Positions 48,719-60,995 of a DNA stretch of 64,000 bases are shown in pieces. A model generated the notes under the pieces. The model was not told where the DNA came from and did no database searches. It saw only the letters and a list, made by a program, of their open reading frames with translations. Origin of the DNA: Selaginella tamariscina (taxonomy: Eukaryota; Streptophyta; Lycopodiopsida; Selaginellales; Selaginellaceae); assembly GCA_003024785.1 (NCBI GenBank), contig PUQB01000102.1, positions 414,168 through 478,167 of the forward strand, written 5' to 3'. Every line of letters starts with the position of its first letter. The stretch's first letter is position 1. A program made the translations under genes and the position numbers.

Positions 48719-50229
48719 GATTTTTGTTGCACAAGCATATCCTTGAAGTTATGTTTTTGAAGAAGACTAGCACACTAGAGTGGCTGGAAAACTTGCTTCT
48801 ATATTTAAACTTAAATTTCGTTAATAATGTTAAACAAACAAAACTTAATGTGTTTTAGATATGTTATATCTGATATATAGATACACATGCTATAAGATGG
48901 AAATATATATTATACATGTGCTTAAACTATTTCTGTGTATATTGTTTTCACTAGAATATTTTTGTCATTTATTTTTTATGGTACTTACCTTATATATGTT
49001 TCTTCATGTTTCACATTTGTATTGTTTATAATATGTATTATTTCATAATATTAACATCAAATTATATATTAAAATAATATATATAAATAATGTATGAATA
49101 TAATTATGCTTATATATAATATTATATATATATATATACATTAAGTATGTGCCAAGGATTTTTAAGAACTTTAATCAAGAAAACATATAAATATTCATCA
49201 GTATTACATTGGTTAAATAACACATGGCATGAATATACAATATCTTAATGTAACATACAGTTTATATAATCATTAAGATTAGTTGAATAATATTTTTATA
49301 AATTTACTAATTTAAGACAATAAATCAAAATGATAAGAGTTTAAAATAAGAAATTAAAAAAAAAATTATAAATAATAAATTATAATTATATAAATAAAAA
49401 TATTAATCTTCTTTTTAAAATATTATTTATTTTATATTATTTTGAGTATGAACAAATGTAATACCATCTAAGAGTTAATTTCTTTTGAATCCACTTAAAG
49501 CATCCACTCAGCTCTCTATTTGTGTTTTTAACACACAATTTTAGTTTTAAGGTTCTTTTTAGTACACCATCCTTATTCAAAACAATCTTAATCTTTCACT
49601 TTGCTCAACCTTGTATATATCTAGAGAACTTACTTCTTGTGAGCCGGAGAGACATTTTTCACTCTTGGATTCTTAGTTGGGCCACAATCTCTTATGAATA
49701 TCCTTAACTTTCTTGTGAAGACCTACAATTACATATTGTGTATAATTGAATGAACATTTTGCACCTCCTCATCGCTTTTAGATTCTTGTGTACTTGTCTT
49801 AGTCGAGAAGAATCTTTGTATTCCCACTTATACTTACTTAGATGTATACAACATCTCTTTTCTCAATTATATATGATTTGCAAATTATATAATACATATA
49901 TATAACCTACAAAGCATTACTTTTTATGTTGGAATCAACTAAGTTATTTCATAATATAGCCTTTGTGTTCCACTTATAATACACAATGTTATAGCATGGA
50001 AATATAGATTTAAAAATTGATAATTGTTATTTTAAACCATTAATAATCATAATGGTTTAGATTAATAAATTTTAAATTAATTTATGTAATGAATTAATAA
50101 TTTTTAACTATATAAAGAACACAAATTTATTTTACATCTTTTAATTTCAAAACACATATATAATTTATTATATATATATATATATATACACACACACGTT
50201 GGTGCACTTAATTATTTAATAATAATTTC
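48719..50229. other. AT-rich intergenic DNA
   Basis: No gene or element recognised. AT runs lie at 49115-49137 and 50165-50190. The stretch 49440-49760 is slightly less AT-rich with a 61-codon open frame, but shows no motif. Confidence 0.55.
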
Positions 50230-50975
50230 TTAATTATTGAACCTTAATTTAATTGTTATTCTTAACATGGTGAGTTTATTATTAATTTTTTAGGTTTATT
50301 CTAATTTTAATGTTCCTTAACCTAATTATTCTTTTTAATATTGTGAGTTTATTTTTATGTTGGACACTTAAAGTAGTTCTTATTCTTAATTCTTAAATTG
50401 GACCTTTAACCCAATTGTTATTCTTAATCTAGTGAGTTTATTATTAAGCGCTAAACTATTTAATAACCCTTAACCATAACTTAGCTATTTAATGACTCTT
50501 AACTCTGTTGTTATACTTAACCTGAGTTTATCCTTAAACTAAATCCTTAACCCAATTGTTATTTTTAATCTAGATTATTTTTAAATTTTTAACATGAATC
50601 CTTAACTCAATTGTTATCTTTAACTTGGTCAACTCTTAACCTAGTTGTTATACTTAACATGATGAGTTTATTTATAAGATATACCCTTAACTTGGTTATT
50701 ATCATTAATTTAGGCCCTTTAACCCGGTTATTATACTTAACCTATGCCTCATTTTAACTATTTAATCATCCTTAACTTGGTGAATTTGTACCTAATTTGA
50801 ATCCTTTAACGCGTGGTATTTAACGATCTTAACCCTATTGTTATCCTCAACTTGGTGAGTTTTTCCCTAAGTTGGACTCTTAACATTTATTCCTAAGTTA
50901 GACTTATTAACACAGTTTTATCTTTAACTTAGTGAGTTTACCATTAATTTAATTGTTATTCTTAACCTGGCTAGT
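50230..50975 (+). repeat. Degenerate 45-60 bp minisatellite
   Basis: About a dozen irregular copies of CTTAACCTAATTGTTATTCT followed by TAACnTGGTGAGTTTATTA run through this stretch with substitutions and length changes. Clear copies are at 50243, 50413, 50495, 50635 and 50950. No coding signal. Confidence 0.7.
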
Positions 50976-52324
50976 TAGCACCCCGTGTCATGTATCAATG
51001 AATGGTCATGCATCACCCATACCTATAGTGGTCGTAGGATGGGGCCACATAAGTTTAGAATGTAGGGATGAGATGTTCGATACACAAACGTCTCCTGCTA
51101 CCTTTTTAACTGTTTTAATTGTATTCACTACACTGGCCCACCACTCTCTTTACAAATATGTACATCTTTTACTTTCTTACTACATTTTTTTATTTCTCCT
51201 AACTCATTAAAAACATAATATTATGGTTGACATACATGCTTCATGTATATAATTATTAATTCATGGTTAATAAACTTCAGAATTAAACTTCCAATTGTTA
51301 ACATGACCCTATTACATTGTCTTGGAGAGGGTTAAACATTTTGGTAAAGATGTATATTTTAAATTTTAATTTAAAAGATGTAAAATAAGAAAATAAAAGA
51401 TGCTGTATTTATAAAGAATATGGTGGGGTAGTTAGTGCAATTAACCTAGTTATAAGGTAATGGGAAGACAAAACACACACTAAATAATTTTATTATTATT
51501 ATTATTATTATTATTTATGTATAAAATTAGGATTTACTATTTATGAAAAATAAAATCCTTGGTGTAAACTAAAATGGGTAAAGCTACGATAGTTATTGCA
51601 CTACTTTATATAGCATAATTTTCTTTTATGTATATATGTGGAGGAAATCATTATTAAAATAATTATATATAATATTAAAGAGTGAACATTAATATAAGGT
51701 AGATACATAATATATATTTAAAATGTTTATATATATCTTTTTTAGATATAACCTTAGGTTTACATAGACACACCATTTATACATGTACCAAAAAATTGGG
51801 ATTATGGATTTTAAATATAGACTAAGGTGTCTTAGAGACATGGAGGCTTTCCTAAAAAACTAAGAGGACTACAAAGTTTGAGAACCATGTGGACACTTGG
51901 GATTAGTGTGTATGATGCAAGTTGTAATTAAAATGGGCATTTCTATAGTCCCATTTTTTTAATAATTAACATTTTCTAATATTAAAAGAATATTCTTTAG
52001 AATAATATATGTTTAAAGAAAGATTATTCTTTTTCTTTAGAATATATATTTGAAGACAGAATATTCTTTAGAATATTCTATTTTGTAAGTGACCCTTTAA
52101 TAAATTATACCATTCATGGACCAAAAATTAATAAAATTATAAAAGTAGAAGGTATTAAGTTATATAATATATTATATTTAAAATTGTATGGGCCTAATAT
52201 AAAAATTAAGGAAGAGCATGAGAGGTACATTATATAAATATTAATGTTGTTTTTAAATTTTAATATTTAAATATAACATTAATTAAAAATTTGTACTATT
52301 AATAATATATATATAATATACAAA
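50976..52324. other. AT-rich DNA with a (TTA)n tract and a MITE-like left end
   Basis: An ATT trinucleotide tract lies at 51488-51514. At 51925 TAATTAAAATGGGCATTTCTA and the following TAGTCCCATTTT match the left end of the MITE at 36005, but no right TIR is found. The motif AGAATATTCTTTAGAATA recurs at 51980-52080. No gene seen. Confidence 0.5.
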
Positions 52325-53015
52325 TGGTCGTTGCGGACTCTGTAGGCCAGATGTGGTGCTTCTTATAAAGCCTCAGTGGTTGCCAAGATGTCGTAGACAG
52401 CATCCAATTCTAGGGGTCCGTGCCAGCTAGCCGGCCTTACCTTGGGTGTACTAGAAGGTGCTGAATGGCCTCTACCCGGACGCTGCAAGGGTCCATGTAT
52501 AGGGGTGGGGAAGTTCACCTAGAGCAGTGCCACCACTTGGTGGCAGAGTAGGTTGTTGGGCCTAGCAACAGAGCAAAGTAAGTATCATCGAAGAGATGGT
52601 GATTAGAAGGAACATGTATTTATATATGGTGCCTGCTTGAGTGCAAACTCCCTCAGAGAGGTGAAGCAAGATACAAGACAAAACTCCACTCGAAAAAGGC
52701 CCCGACCCACTACCAGCCTTCCTGCTTATATCGTGGGTCACCTAGCACTAGACCCTAGGTACAGGTGGCACTCCTCATTGGTTTGCCGCCATGTGATAGA
52801 GTCCTGTCTGTCATATTTATGCGCCTCCCTCGCACATGCTGTCCTAAACACCCTTGGTAGTTGATTCGGACAATTGGATTTACGCTTGATTACGCCGCTG
52901 CCTGACAGCTGTCGCTGTCAATCCATACCTGCAGTACCTTCCTTGCTCAGCGCTTCGTCCCGTCACTCACCCACTCTGGATGGCAGTTTGACGATGGTCA
53001 TACCATTGTCAACTA
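52325..53015. mobile_element. Candidate solo LTR or other insertion (GC-rich island)
   Basis: A 691-bp block of clearly higher GC than its surroundings is flanked by ACAAA on both sides (52320-52324 and 53016-53020). It begins TGGTCGTTGCGG and ends TTGTCAACTA. It has no long ORF and no similarity to the other LTR family here. The flanking repeat suggests insertion, but the end is not the usual CA. Confidence 0.4.
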
Positions 53016-53619
53016 ACAAAATCCTATATAGTCAATCTTCCATATCTTTTTATAAATTTATATAGCTAAGTAAACAATTTGGTACTATTATTAAAGAGTT
53101 TATTATAATTATGAATATTAAATATACTATATTTTATAATTTTGTAATTACTTTAAGCTTCAAAAAATATATATTCTCTTGCAGTTTTGTTAACCGTGAC
53201 TTTATCAACGCTTCTCGACATCCACCTATATCGAATGGATTTAACATTTATAAAACATGCTGGGTTTTTTTGATTGGGAGATCATGTTTTCTCTAAACAT
53301 CCCTTATATCTTTCGCTCTTCTTCTTATATCGCCTTTTTTGTGGTTTGAATTATGCAACCTTATAACCATATTTTTGTGATTACTTCAAGTGTGTTAATT
53401 ATTTGACCCATCCAAATAGGCTAATTATATGACACATCTAGAGTAATGAGGACCATCATCAATTTTTGAAGATCCTTTAGGTTTTTGGTTCCTTTGTCCA
53501 ACAAAGTGTGGAGTTTGCACTTCCACATCACTATTGGCTTTTATGTCGTTTGTGCTCATTGATGTTATTTCAATCTCCTCTCACCACCTTGTTTTAGGCC
53601 AAAAAGGGTGTTATAATTA

Positions 53620-56046
53620 TGTACTTGTGACAATAGGCCCTTCTAACTCTCGAACAATAGTCTCCCAATAGTTGACCACATGCATATATAGTTCTGAATA
53701 ACTAGTTGCCTTATCAAAATTTATTGGCATCGATTTTTGAACCCATGCCACATATTTTTTGATGCCATTAATAATAATCTCTTGTTCCTTCAGCTGGGCA
53801 CTCAATGGAATAGGGTCTGGTTATCCTTATGGGAGAAGTGGCTTTCCATCCTCTCCACTTTTGAAGAGCATTAAGCCCTCTTTTGGTAACCACTCCTGCT
53901 CTAATGGCTGTAACTTGTATTACATAATAGATATACCATCTCTTATGGAGAAAAAGAATTGTAGCGGCACAAGGTGACCAACTAAAGAATCACTCCCCTC
54001 TTTTATATACTCCTTGAGAAACTTTTTGAAGTCTAGCACCTCAGTCACAAACAAAGCACAACTTTTTTTGGAGATGCAATTTTTAAAAAGATCCATCATA
54101 TGTGGTAAGGTAAGTGCACTTGTCCTTTTTGTAGAGTTGGAGATCTTGCTAAAGAACGCATCAATATCTTCATAAGTGTGACCAACCATAAAGAAACTGA
54201 GCGTGATTGTCTCAAACACATTTTTGGCAAACAAGCATTGAGAAGTATGCTAGTACATATCTAGAAAATAAAAGTAATTATGAGTTTGAGAAACCCTTAA
54301 CTAAAATGATTTACCTATTTTTGTTTTGCTTGCACAATTATCCTCCACTGAACCAGAACTCTCAATAGGGCCATCTATTTTTTGTGCAGGCTACTGACAA
54401 TGCCTCTCATATTCCCAAGTAGCTTTAAGTGCAGACGTGTTCATGAAAGCATTATGTAAAGGTTGAAGGTGTTGTTTCTTCACTTTGAGATCACTCATAG
54501 GACTTATTTGTGAGTGGGCTTCAAGGTTTCTAAAACACATGGCCAACGACCCAATAGTGAAATTGGAGTCACTAGACCAATGTGGAAGTGAAAAGTGTCC
54601 ATATGATTCATAACCGTGTCCATGTGTTAACACACATGTTAATGAAATCGGAAGTTTCATGACATTTCCAAGGCACTTTGGTGTTGCAACGAGCTTTGGA
54701 ATGCTGGTCTTTGAATGATCCAGTTTGTCATGGATCAAGCATAGGTATTCTAATGGGTGTGACACAGAAAGCATGCGGTGTGCATAGTACTGAGACCGGC
54801 AAGTTTATTGTGCAATCATATGGGCCTCCATCTTCTTTTGAATGGTAGTGATCTCCATCAAGGTTTTTGCACAAGCCTATGCAGCCTTCAATGATGTACA
54901 AGTGTCACACTTGGAAAAGCTAGAGTGTTTTGCAATCTTCACATCCTTAAAATGAGTATTCCATGTTGTTGAAGGTACCAATGTAGATTACTTGGAGCTT
55001 CATCAAACTGAGGCACTTGTTCACATGTTCACACAGCTTAAATTGAGTGTAAATTGAAGGCAAGACCTTGAGATTTTCCTTGACCCCTGCATTTGTGGTT
55101 CGGCATTTGTGAGGCATCATGTATGCATTTGCTTCCACAAAAGCCTTGAGTATCTCTATGTATGCCATAATGTGAGAGCGGGTTTTGACCAAGCAAGTGT
55201 TCCCATATATTGAGGTGCGTGCTCCATCTAGCCACTCATCCCTCTGATGGTAGAACATGGTCTTTGGGATCCCGTATATAGTGTACCAAGCTTTGAAGCA
55301 GATGGCCACCTTATTAAATACCATGGATGTACTCTAATAACTTGTGTTTAAGGCCATTCCATCACTACACTAAGTTAGTGTAGCATATACAAACTTGTGC
55401 CTGTGCTTTTGGGTGAGCATACGAAAGGCATTTTTACATTGGGTAATTTCATTCCAATCTGTCATCTGATAACACTTCTTCTTGTAGCAATCAATTGTGG
55501 AAATGCTAATAACACTTGTCGAAGATGTAGGGTCCATCTTGACCCTCTTGCAGAAACTTGCAGGGGCATATCTGCAACTCATGAATTGCCTTTTTCTTAT
55601 TATAGGACCAATGCAAGGAACCTCTTCAAATATGGGTTGTCCTTCCGGGTTGTTATTATTGAAATTCAATCCTGAATATGTTAAACCATCTCGCCGTCTT
55701 AATTCAGATGTTCGCCACCTCATAAGAGATCCATGATGCAATGTGCTATTAGGTGAAACCTCTGTCACAACTACACCCACGAAGTAGGCCCCTAGTTTCT
55801 CTTTTGATACGGCTTCCATTGGATTTATTCTATGATGATGCCCCTCCTAACCTCGATCTCATGAAGAAAGAAAATCACCTCATCCATCACAGTAAGCAAG
55901 TCATCATCTGGTGAACTCGTACTACTATTTGTTTGTGACTCTGCATATTCTGTGTCAGCTTTGACTTCATCCACATTCCACAATACAGGAGAACCCTTTT
56001 CAAATTCCATTCTAGAAACCTTAACATGCTTGCAAATGGTGTTCAC
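53620..56046 (-). pseudogene. Decayed DUF7869-type gene, probably transposon-derived
   Basis: Minus-strand blocks in changing frames, in order: WNVDEVKADTEYAESQTNSS; CIGPIIRKRQFMSCRYAPAS; a Cys/Lys-rich segment to HRHKFVYATLT; IPKTMFYHQRDEWLDGARTS; LTCVLTHGHGYESYGHFSLP; FFMVGHTYEDIDAFFSKISN; KEQEIIINGIKKYVAWVQKS. The MVGHTxEDID box with the preceding THGHG-type block is typical of DUF7869 proteins, found in multicopy element-like genes of plants and animals. Function is unknown. Stops and frame breaks separate the blocks, for example at 55825, 54947 and 54391; some gaps may be introns. Confidence 0.6.
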
Positions 56047-56329
56047 CCATACATATACACAAAATCCTTAGGCAATATTGTGACATGATGCATTATCATC
56101 TCGAACTTTTACAGTTCCAGTGCCAATTATTTTGTTGTTCCGAAGAAGACATACTTTATCTCCAGTATTAAACATATTGTCCTACACATAAATAATTGTG
56201 TTATTTATGATATTTATTTATGCAATATTTTCAAAAAATCTGAATCGAGGGTGCTTAATATATATGTGTGTGCAATAATATATAATTATGTATAACTATA
56301 AATTATCATGCTTGATTAATACAACTGGT

Positions 56330-56778
56330 GACGGGATTAATTCCGCCACCCCTTTCCTGCCTAATAAAATGGTGGGCGGGATTAATTTTGCCCACGACTC
56401 CCTTCAACGAGGAAGAGTTAGCGAGAATAATCCCACCGCCAACTACTCCTCATCGGAGAGAGGCAACGGGATTAATCCTGCTGCCACTCTTTTTGACGAG
56501 GATGAGTCGGCGGGATTAATCCCGCCGCCGACTCTCTTCGACGAGGAAGAGTCGGCGGGATTAATCCCGCTCACAACTCTCACCGACGGGGAATAGATGA
56601 CAGGATTAATCCCGCCCACAACTCTCTCTGAAGTTATGATTTCAGAGAGATCTCGAGGGCGTGGCGGGATTAATCCCGCCAATGCTTTCCTGCTTCCTAA
56701 ACTAATCGGCATAATAAATCCTATTCACAAATCTTTAAAATATGGAAGTGGTGGCGAGATTAATCCCGCCACTCCTTC
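56330..56778. repeat. Palindrome array 1, GGCGGGATTAATCCCGCC, 45-bp period
   Basis: ATTAAT centres start at 56336, 56381, about 56426, 56471, 56515, 56560, 56605, 56669, about 56714 (degenerate) and 56759, so the period is 44-46 bp with one 64-bp step. Perfect 18-bp palindromes lie at 56509-56526 and 56663-56680. Spacers such as ACTCTCTTCGACGAGGAAGA are themselves partly self-complementary. Both strands stay open for 80-100 codons (GLIPP and GGINPA readings), a by-product of the repeat. The array is cut by the solo LTR at 56779. Confidence 0.92.
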
Positions 56779-58619
56779 TGTCAGAGTTTTAACCCAAAGG
56801 GCCAACACGTGGCAACACGGTGGCCATTCGGCGTTACCACCCTGTGTGAGCAACGCTAAGTTTCCCAGAACAACCCCAACGACCCCTAAGGTTAAACTCT
56901 AATGCCCAAGTGGACAGGAGACTTAGGGTTTAGCCTAAGTCTCCCTAGAGTGTCTACCCCCAAAACCCTTGAGGGATAACCCTAGTTGACTTAGGGTTTA
57001 GCCTAAGTCTCCCTAGAGTGTCTGCCCCCAAAACCCTTGAGGGATAACCCTAGTTGACTTAGGGTCTTGCCCTAGAAGACCTAGATAGGCTCATGATATA
57101 ACCCCCATCAAGGAGACGTGTGTTCCACACATACCCTAGACAGAGCTAAGGCATCGTCACTTACCCTTTGAGGAATCACCCTCATCCGGGAGTACAACCC
57201 CTTAGGGCGACAAGGGTACCCTGAACCACGACTAACCCCTAAGGGTTTGAGTGGCCAAGTCATACCCTAGACCTAGGGCTAGTACTTAGTGAGGACACGA
57301 GTGTGCACCGTAGGCAGACACGAGTGTTCTGCTAAGCAAACTCCCTAAGGCTAGGTTTAGGATAACCCTAAACACATGACCTTGCGAGTGCCTTACGAAA
57401 GGGCTTCTGCTAATGAGCTTAGGTTGTTCAACCCCTGGATTCCAAGGAGAACACTCCCTAGCCAAGTGTGCCAAAGCACACCTAGTTATGAAACCTAACC
57501 TCTCTTGAGCGGATGCCCAAGGCTTAGCACCTAGTGCAAGCACAAGCACCCTAGTGCAAGCACAAGCATGTCTGTTTGCTAGAGTATCCAACCCCTTAGC
57601 GACAAGCCCATGACATAACCCCAAAGGGCGTGCCTCGGACGTTGTACCATGTGACATTTAGCCCAGTGTCACATCTCCATGTGACACTGCCTTCCATGAT
57701 GTGGGCTATCATGCCATAGCCCTTAGATTCAAGAGTTGCACCAAGTACCACAAACGTGGTTCCTAAATGCCAACTCTAGAACCCCTCAATGAACCCTCAG
57801 GAACCAAGGTAACGTGAACCTGTCAAACAAAATCCCACGCCCACAGTTGGACAAGGACACGGATGTGCCTTGCTGGCCATGAGTGCTACACCTAGCTTAA
57901 CATGGAGGAGGAGGCTGGAGACAAGCCTCAACCTTTGCCTCTTGGAATGTGCATTCCAATAAGACCTCCCAGGCATGGATTCGCCAACGTTAAGGGTAAG
58001 CTACCCCGAAGGTGGGACGTACCCCTGTCGTCTGGAAGTTAGGGCGGTACAACAGAGGGTTGTACCTTAACGACACAAGCTGAATCTTGCACCGGCAGAA
58101 GAGCAACGAACTCAGTCATGAACCCAGGAGCTCTCCTACATATACTCTACCTTATTTATGTGACGGAGCCCCCCCCCCTCTTTTCCTATATGTGTTAGTG
58201 GGCTGGCACTGAATTTTAGCCCTTAGACAAATTAGCAGTATGAGCTTATAACTCACCCTTACTCCTACCCCTAAACCCTACCCAAGGGGGTGGGGTTTTA
58301 GGGCGTGGGTTAGGGCAACCCTAGGGTTAGGTCAACCCTAGGGGTGTTTCTAACCCTACTTAACACGCCGAACTCATCTGCAAAGACCAATCAGCCTATT
58401 CGGGACGTCAAAATTGGGGTGGGTTTCTAGAAGGTAAGTTTTAGCTTCGCTTAGAGTTTCCTGTAAATACCTAATGACACCCGGCCGACCATCATCAGAT
58501 ACCCAAGTGCACTAAGCGGGCATGTTTCCTACTACATCTAGGGTCCATCAACATAGTACAGTAGGTAACAACAGTCAACGTCCAAAGTAAAGGGTCGAGT
58601 CATAGTAAAAACTATGACA
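56779..58619 (-). mobile_element. Solo LTR with perfect target-site duplication
   Basis: 1,841 bp, TGTCAGAGTTTTAACCCAAA to ACTATGACA, homologous along its length to the LTRs at 40539 and 45922. It is flanked by CCTTC on both sides (56774-56778, 58620-58624), proving insertion as one LTR unit. It carries a private 68-bp tandem duplication at 56920-57058 (GACTTAGGGTTTAGCCTAAG). Orientation follows the full-length copy. Removing it with one CCTTC leaves exactly 45 bp between flanking palindromes. Confidence 0.95.
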
Positions 58620-58870
58620 CCTTCTCTGCCTCCTAGAATGGTGGATGGGATTAATCCCGCTGACAAATTTTTCTAATAAATTCTGTTAACTTTTCATTAT
58701 TTTAGAGAGTTGTCGGCGAGATTAGTCTTGTCGCCCTTTCTATGCGGCGGAAAAGCATTGGTCGGATTAATTCCGCCACGCTTCCATGTTTGAAAGAGTT
58801 GTGAACGGGATTAATCTCGCCACCTCTTCTAAGAGGCAAAAAAGAATTGGTCGGATTAATCCCGCCGCCT
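58620..58870. repeat. Palindrome array 1 continued, right of the solo LTR
   Basis: Palindrome centres at 58650, 58721, 58766, 58810 and 58855 keep the 45-bp step except for one of 71. Cores are more worn here, for example GGCGAGATTAGTCTTGTCGC and TCGGATTAATTCCGCC. The array stops at about 58870, before AT-rich DNA. Confidence 0.88.
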
Positions 58871-59529
58871 CGACTAACCAAGAATATTAATTAAAAAAGA
58901 TGTGTAAATGATATAAATCCCTAACGGAATATAATGTAATCCTAATGGATTCCTAAACCCTTACATTCTAATTTTAAGAGAGAATGTAAAAAAAGTGAAT
59001 TTTTATAAGTATTTCTAAATTTGTTTAAATATTTGTAAACAGCACTGAAGGCGCTGTGCTTTCCTATAAACAATAGTACCCAATTTAATGTTGCCCATGA
59101 GGTGATCACTATAAAAACAAAGAAGATCTGAAGAGAGAAAATTACAAAATGAAAAAACCCTTGTCAAAGAAAGAACTAGATCTGAATTTAAGTGGGAAAT
59201 TAAATGCATTTTTAAATTTACATGTCAGTCCGACAATATTTATGTCAGAATTTCAAATTTTTTGAAAAGAAAAGATAACAAAATCTAATATGAGTTGACA
59301 CAAATAACTGACACTTTGACATATATACTCTATAATTCCAATAATTTTTATAAATTACTTAATGTATTTAACATTAGCAAGTGATTCAAGTTGTTTAATA
59401 TTACAAAAAATTTTAGTAATTATTCTACATTCTTAATATTCTAGTATATATTATTAAGTATATATTATAAATATATATACTTATACAATAAATAAATTAA
59501 TATATATTATGTATCATTTAAAATATATT
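58871..59529. other. AT-rich intergenic DNA between palindrome arrays
   Basis: No gene seen. It contains ordinary AT-rich sequence with short AT palindromes near 59450-59480. Confidence 0.5.
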
Positions 59530-59950
59530 CATAGGTGTTTATTAATATTATTTTCTTAATTATTCAAGTAATTAATTTACATTTCTTTATATTAATGGGA
59601 TATTCTTTATTATTTTCTTATTATTCCAAGAATATTCCAATATTAAACCTAATTATCATAATTAAATTAGTATATATTCTTAATTATTTCAGTAATTATT
59701 CTACATTGTTTATATTAAATGGGATTTTCCCAATTATTTCCTTATTATTTCAAGAATATTCCAATGTTAACCTTATTATCAATATTAAATCAATATATAT
59801 TATTAAAATTATATATGACTATATATAGATAAAATGATATTTATGTATAATTAAAAATATGTTCATAGTGTGTTTATTAATATTATTTTTCTTAATTATT
59901 TGAGTAATTAATCTACATTTCTTTATATTAATGGGATATTCTTTATTATT
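59530..59950 (+). repeat. ~130-bp AT-rich tandem repeat
   Basis: CTTAATTATT-AGTAATTA, CTACATT-TTATATTAATGGG, ATTCTTTATTATTTTC and AAGAATATTCCAAT recur from 59550, 59677 and 59890. The last copy ends at the second palindrome array. Copies have diverged by scattered changes. Confidence 0.75.
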
Positions 59951-59968
59951 TTTATGAGGTCCATGGGC

Positions 59969-60600
59969 GGCGAGATTAATCCTGCTGCCCATGAGGTTAA
60001 CTAAAGAGCCTACGTGAAGGGCAGTAGGATTAATTCCGCCGCCCATGAGGCTAACCAAAAAGCTTGCGTGAAGAGCGGCAAAATTAATCCCGCCGACCAT
60101 GAGGCTAACCAAAGACCTGCATAAAGAGCAGCGGGATTAATCCCGCCAACCCTTGCATGCCTTGTGGGCAGGATTAATCTCGCCCCACACTTATTGAGAC
60201 ATAAAAGGTGGCAGGATTAATCCCGCCGACCCTTTCATGCTTGATGGGTGGGATTAATCCTGCTAACCGTTCGAGAAGACGTGGAGGTAGTTGGGAGGAT
60301 TAATCCCATTCATCGGGCATGGAAGGGGTGGTGGAATTAATCCCGCCACCCTTTATGTCTTAATGAGTGTGGGGCGGAATTAATCCTGCCCACCGTCATT
60401 ATCTATATGAGGTGTTATGGCGGGATTAATCCCGCCACCAGCATAAGGGGTGCGGGATTAATCCCGCCACCCTTCTCTGTCTTTTAAATTGGTGAGACAA
60501 ATCATCTCGACTTCTATCTAAGACGAAGAAGGGTGGCGGAATAAATACTGCACACCATTTCAAGGGACTGCAAAGGGTGGCGAGTTAATCCCGCCACCCC
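59969..60600. repeat. Palindrome array 2, same core with different spacers and periods
   Basis: Centres at 59975, 60029, 60083, 60136, 60173, 60216, 60253, 60299, 60336, 60379, 60425, 60457, about 60540 and about 60582. The first units step 53-54 bp with spacer GCCCATGAGGCTAACCAAA; later ones alternate about 37 and 43-46 bp with other spacers. A perfect 18-mer core occurs at 60419-60436, and CGGGATTAATCCCGCCA-type near-perfect cores at 60136 and 60457. Units not carrying the perfect core keep TTAAT plus most of the flanking arms. Confidence 0.92.
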
Positions 60601-60995
60601 TTCCATATGAGCAGTTGAGGCCAAGTGGACCAGATGTTCCCATGGTGAAGAAGTTGGAATGGATGTGCAAAAGCCACAAGCAATGGATCAAGGAGGAGCT
60701 ACAATGGCGCAAGAGTGGATCAATTAGCTCAAAGCACAACTTGCACAAGCTCAAGAACAAGACATAAGCATCACAACTAAGCTGCAAGGGGGCACCGAGC
60801 TTAGGACACAACGATAGCCGCACTAGAGCTTAAGTTAGAGGTGGTGGAGAAGGAAGCCGCCACATACCGCAAGCACTACATGGTGGGCCAAGGATGCTAA
60901 GAACATGGCTCGAGATATGATGGCCCTAGATGGAGGTCGAGACCCAGGACACTCAATTAACAAAGGGGACCACAGCATAGCGGCATAGGGGGGGA
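60601..60995 (+). other. Probable 3' internal end of an LTR element
   Basis: GC-richer than its surroundings with a helical-looking reading (AALELKLEVVEKEAATYRKH) in a broken frame. It leads to the purine tract ATAGGGGGGGA at 60985-60995, directly before TGTTGACG. Order and purine tract suggest the end of a retrotransposon body; no domain recognised. Confidence 0.4.

Noticed and set aside
56288-56902. Open frames over the palindrome array on both strands (GLIPP / GGINPA repeats)
   Set aside because: A palindromic core plus a 45-bp (multiple of 3) period keeps frames open automatically; no start context or conservation is visible.
8016-58619. Helitron, because copies end in a hairpin
   Set aside because: No TC start or CTRR end; TG...CA ends, direct LTRs, PBS, PPT and a 5-bp target duplication show an LTR element.
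56330-60600. CRISPR-like look: palindromic repeats separated by similar-length spacers
   Set aside because: The DNA is plant nuclear, repeats are only 18 bp and degenerate, spacers are related to each other, and no cas genes exist.
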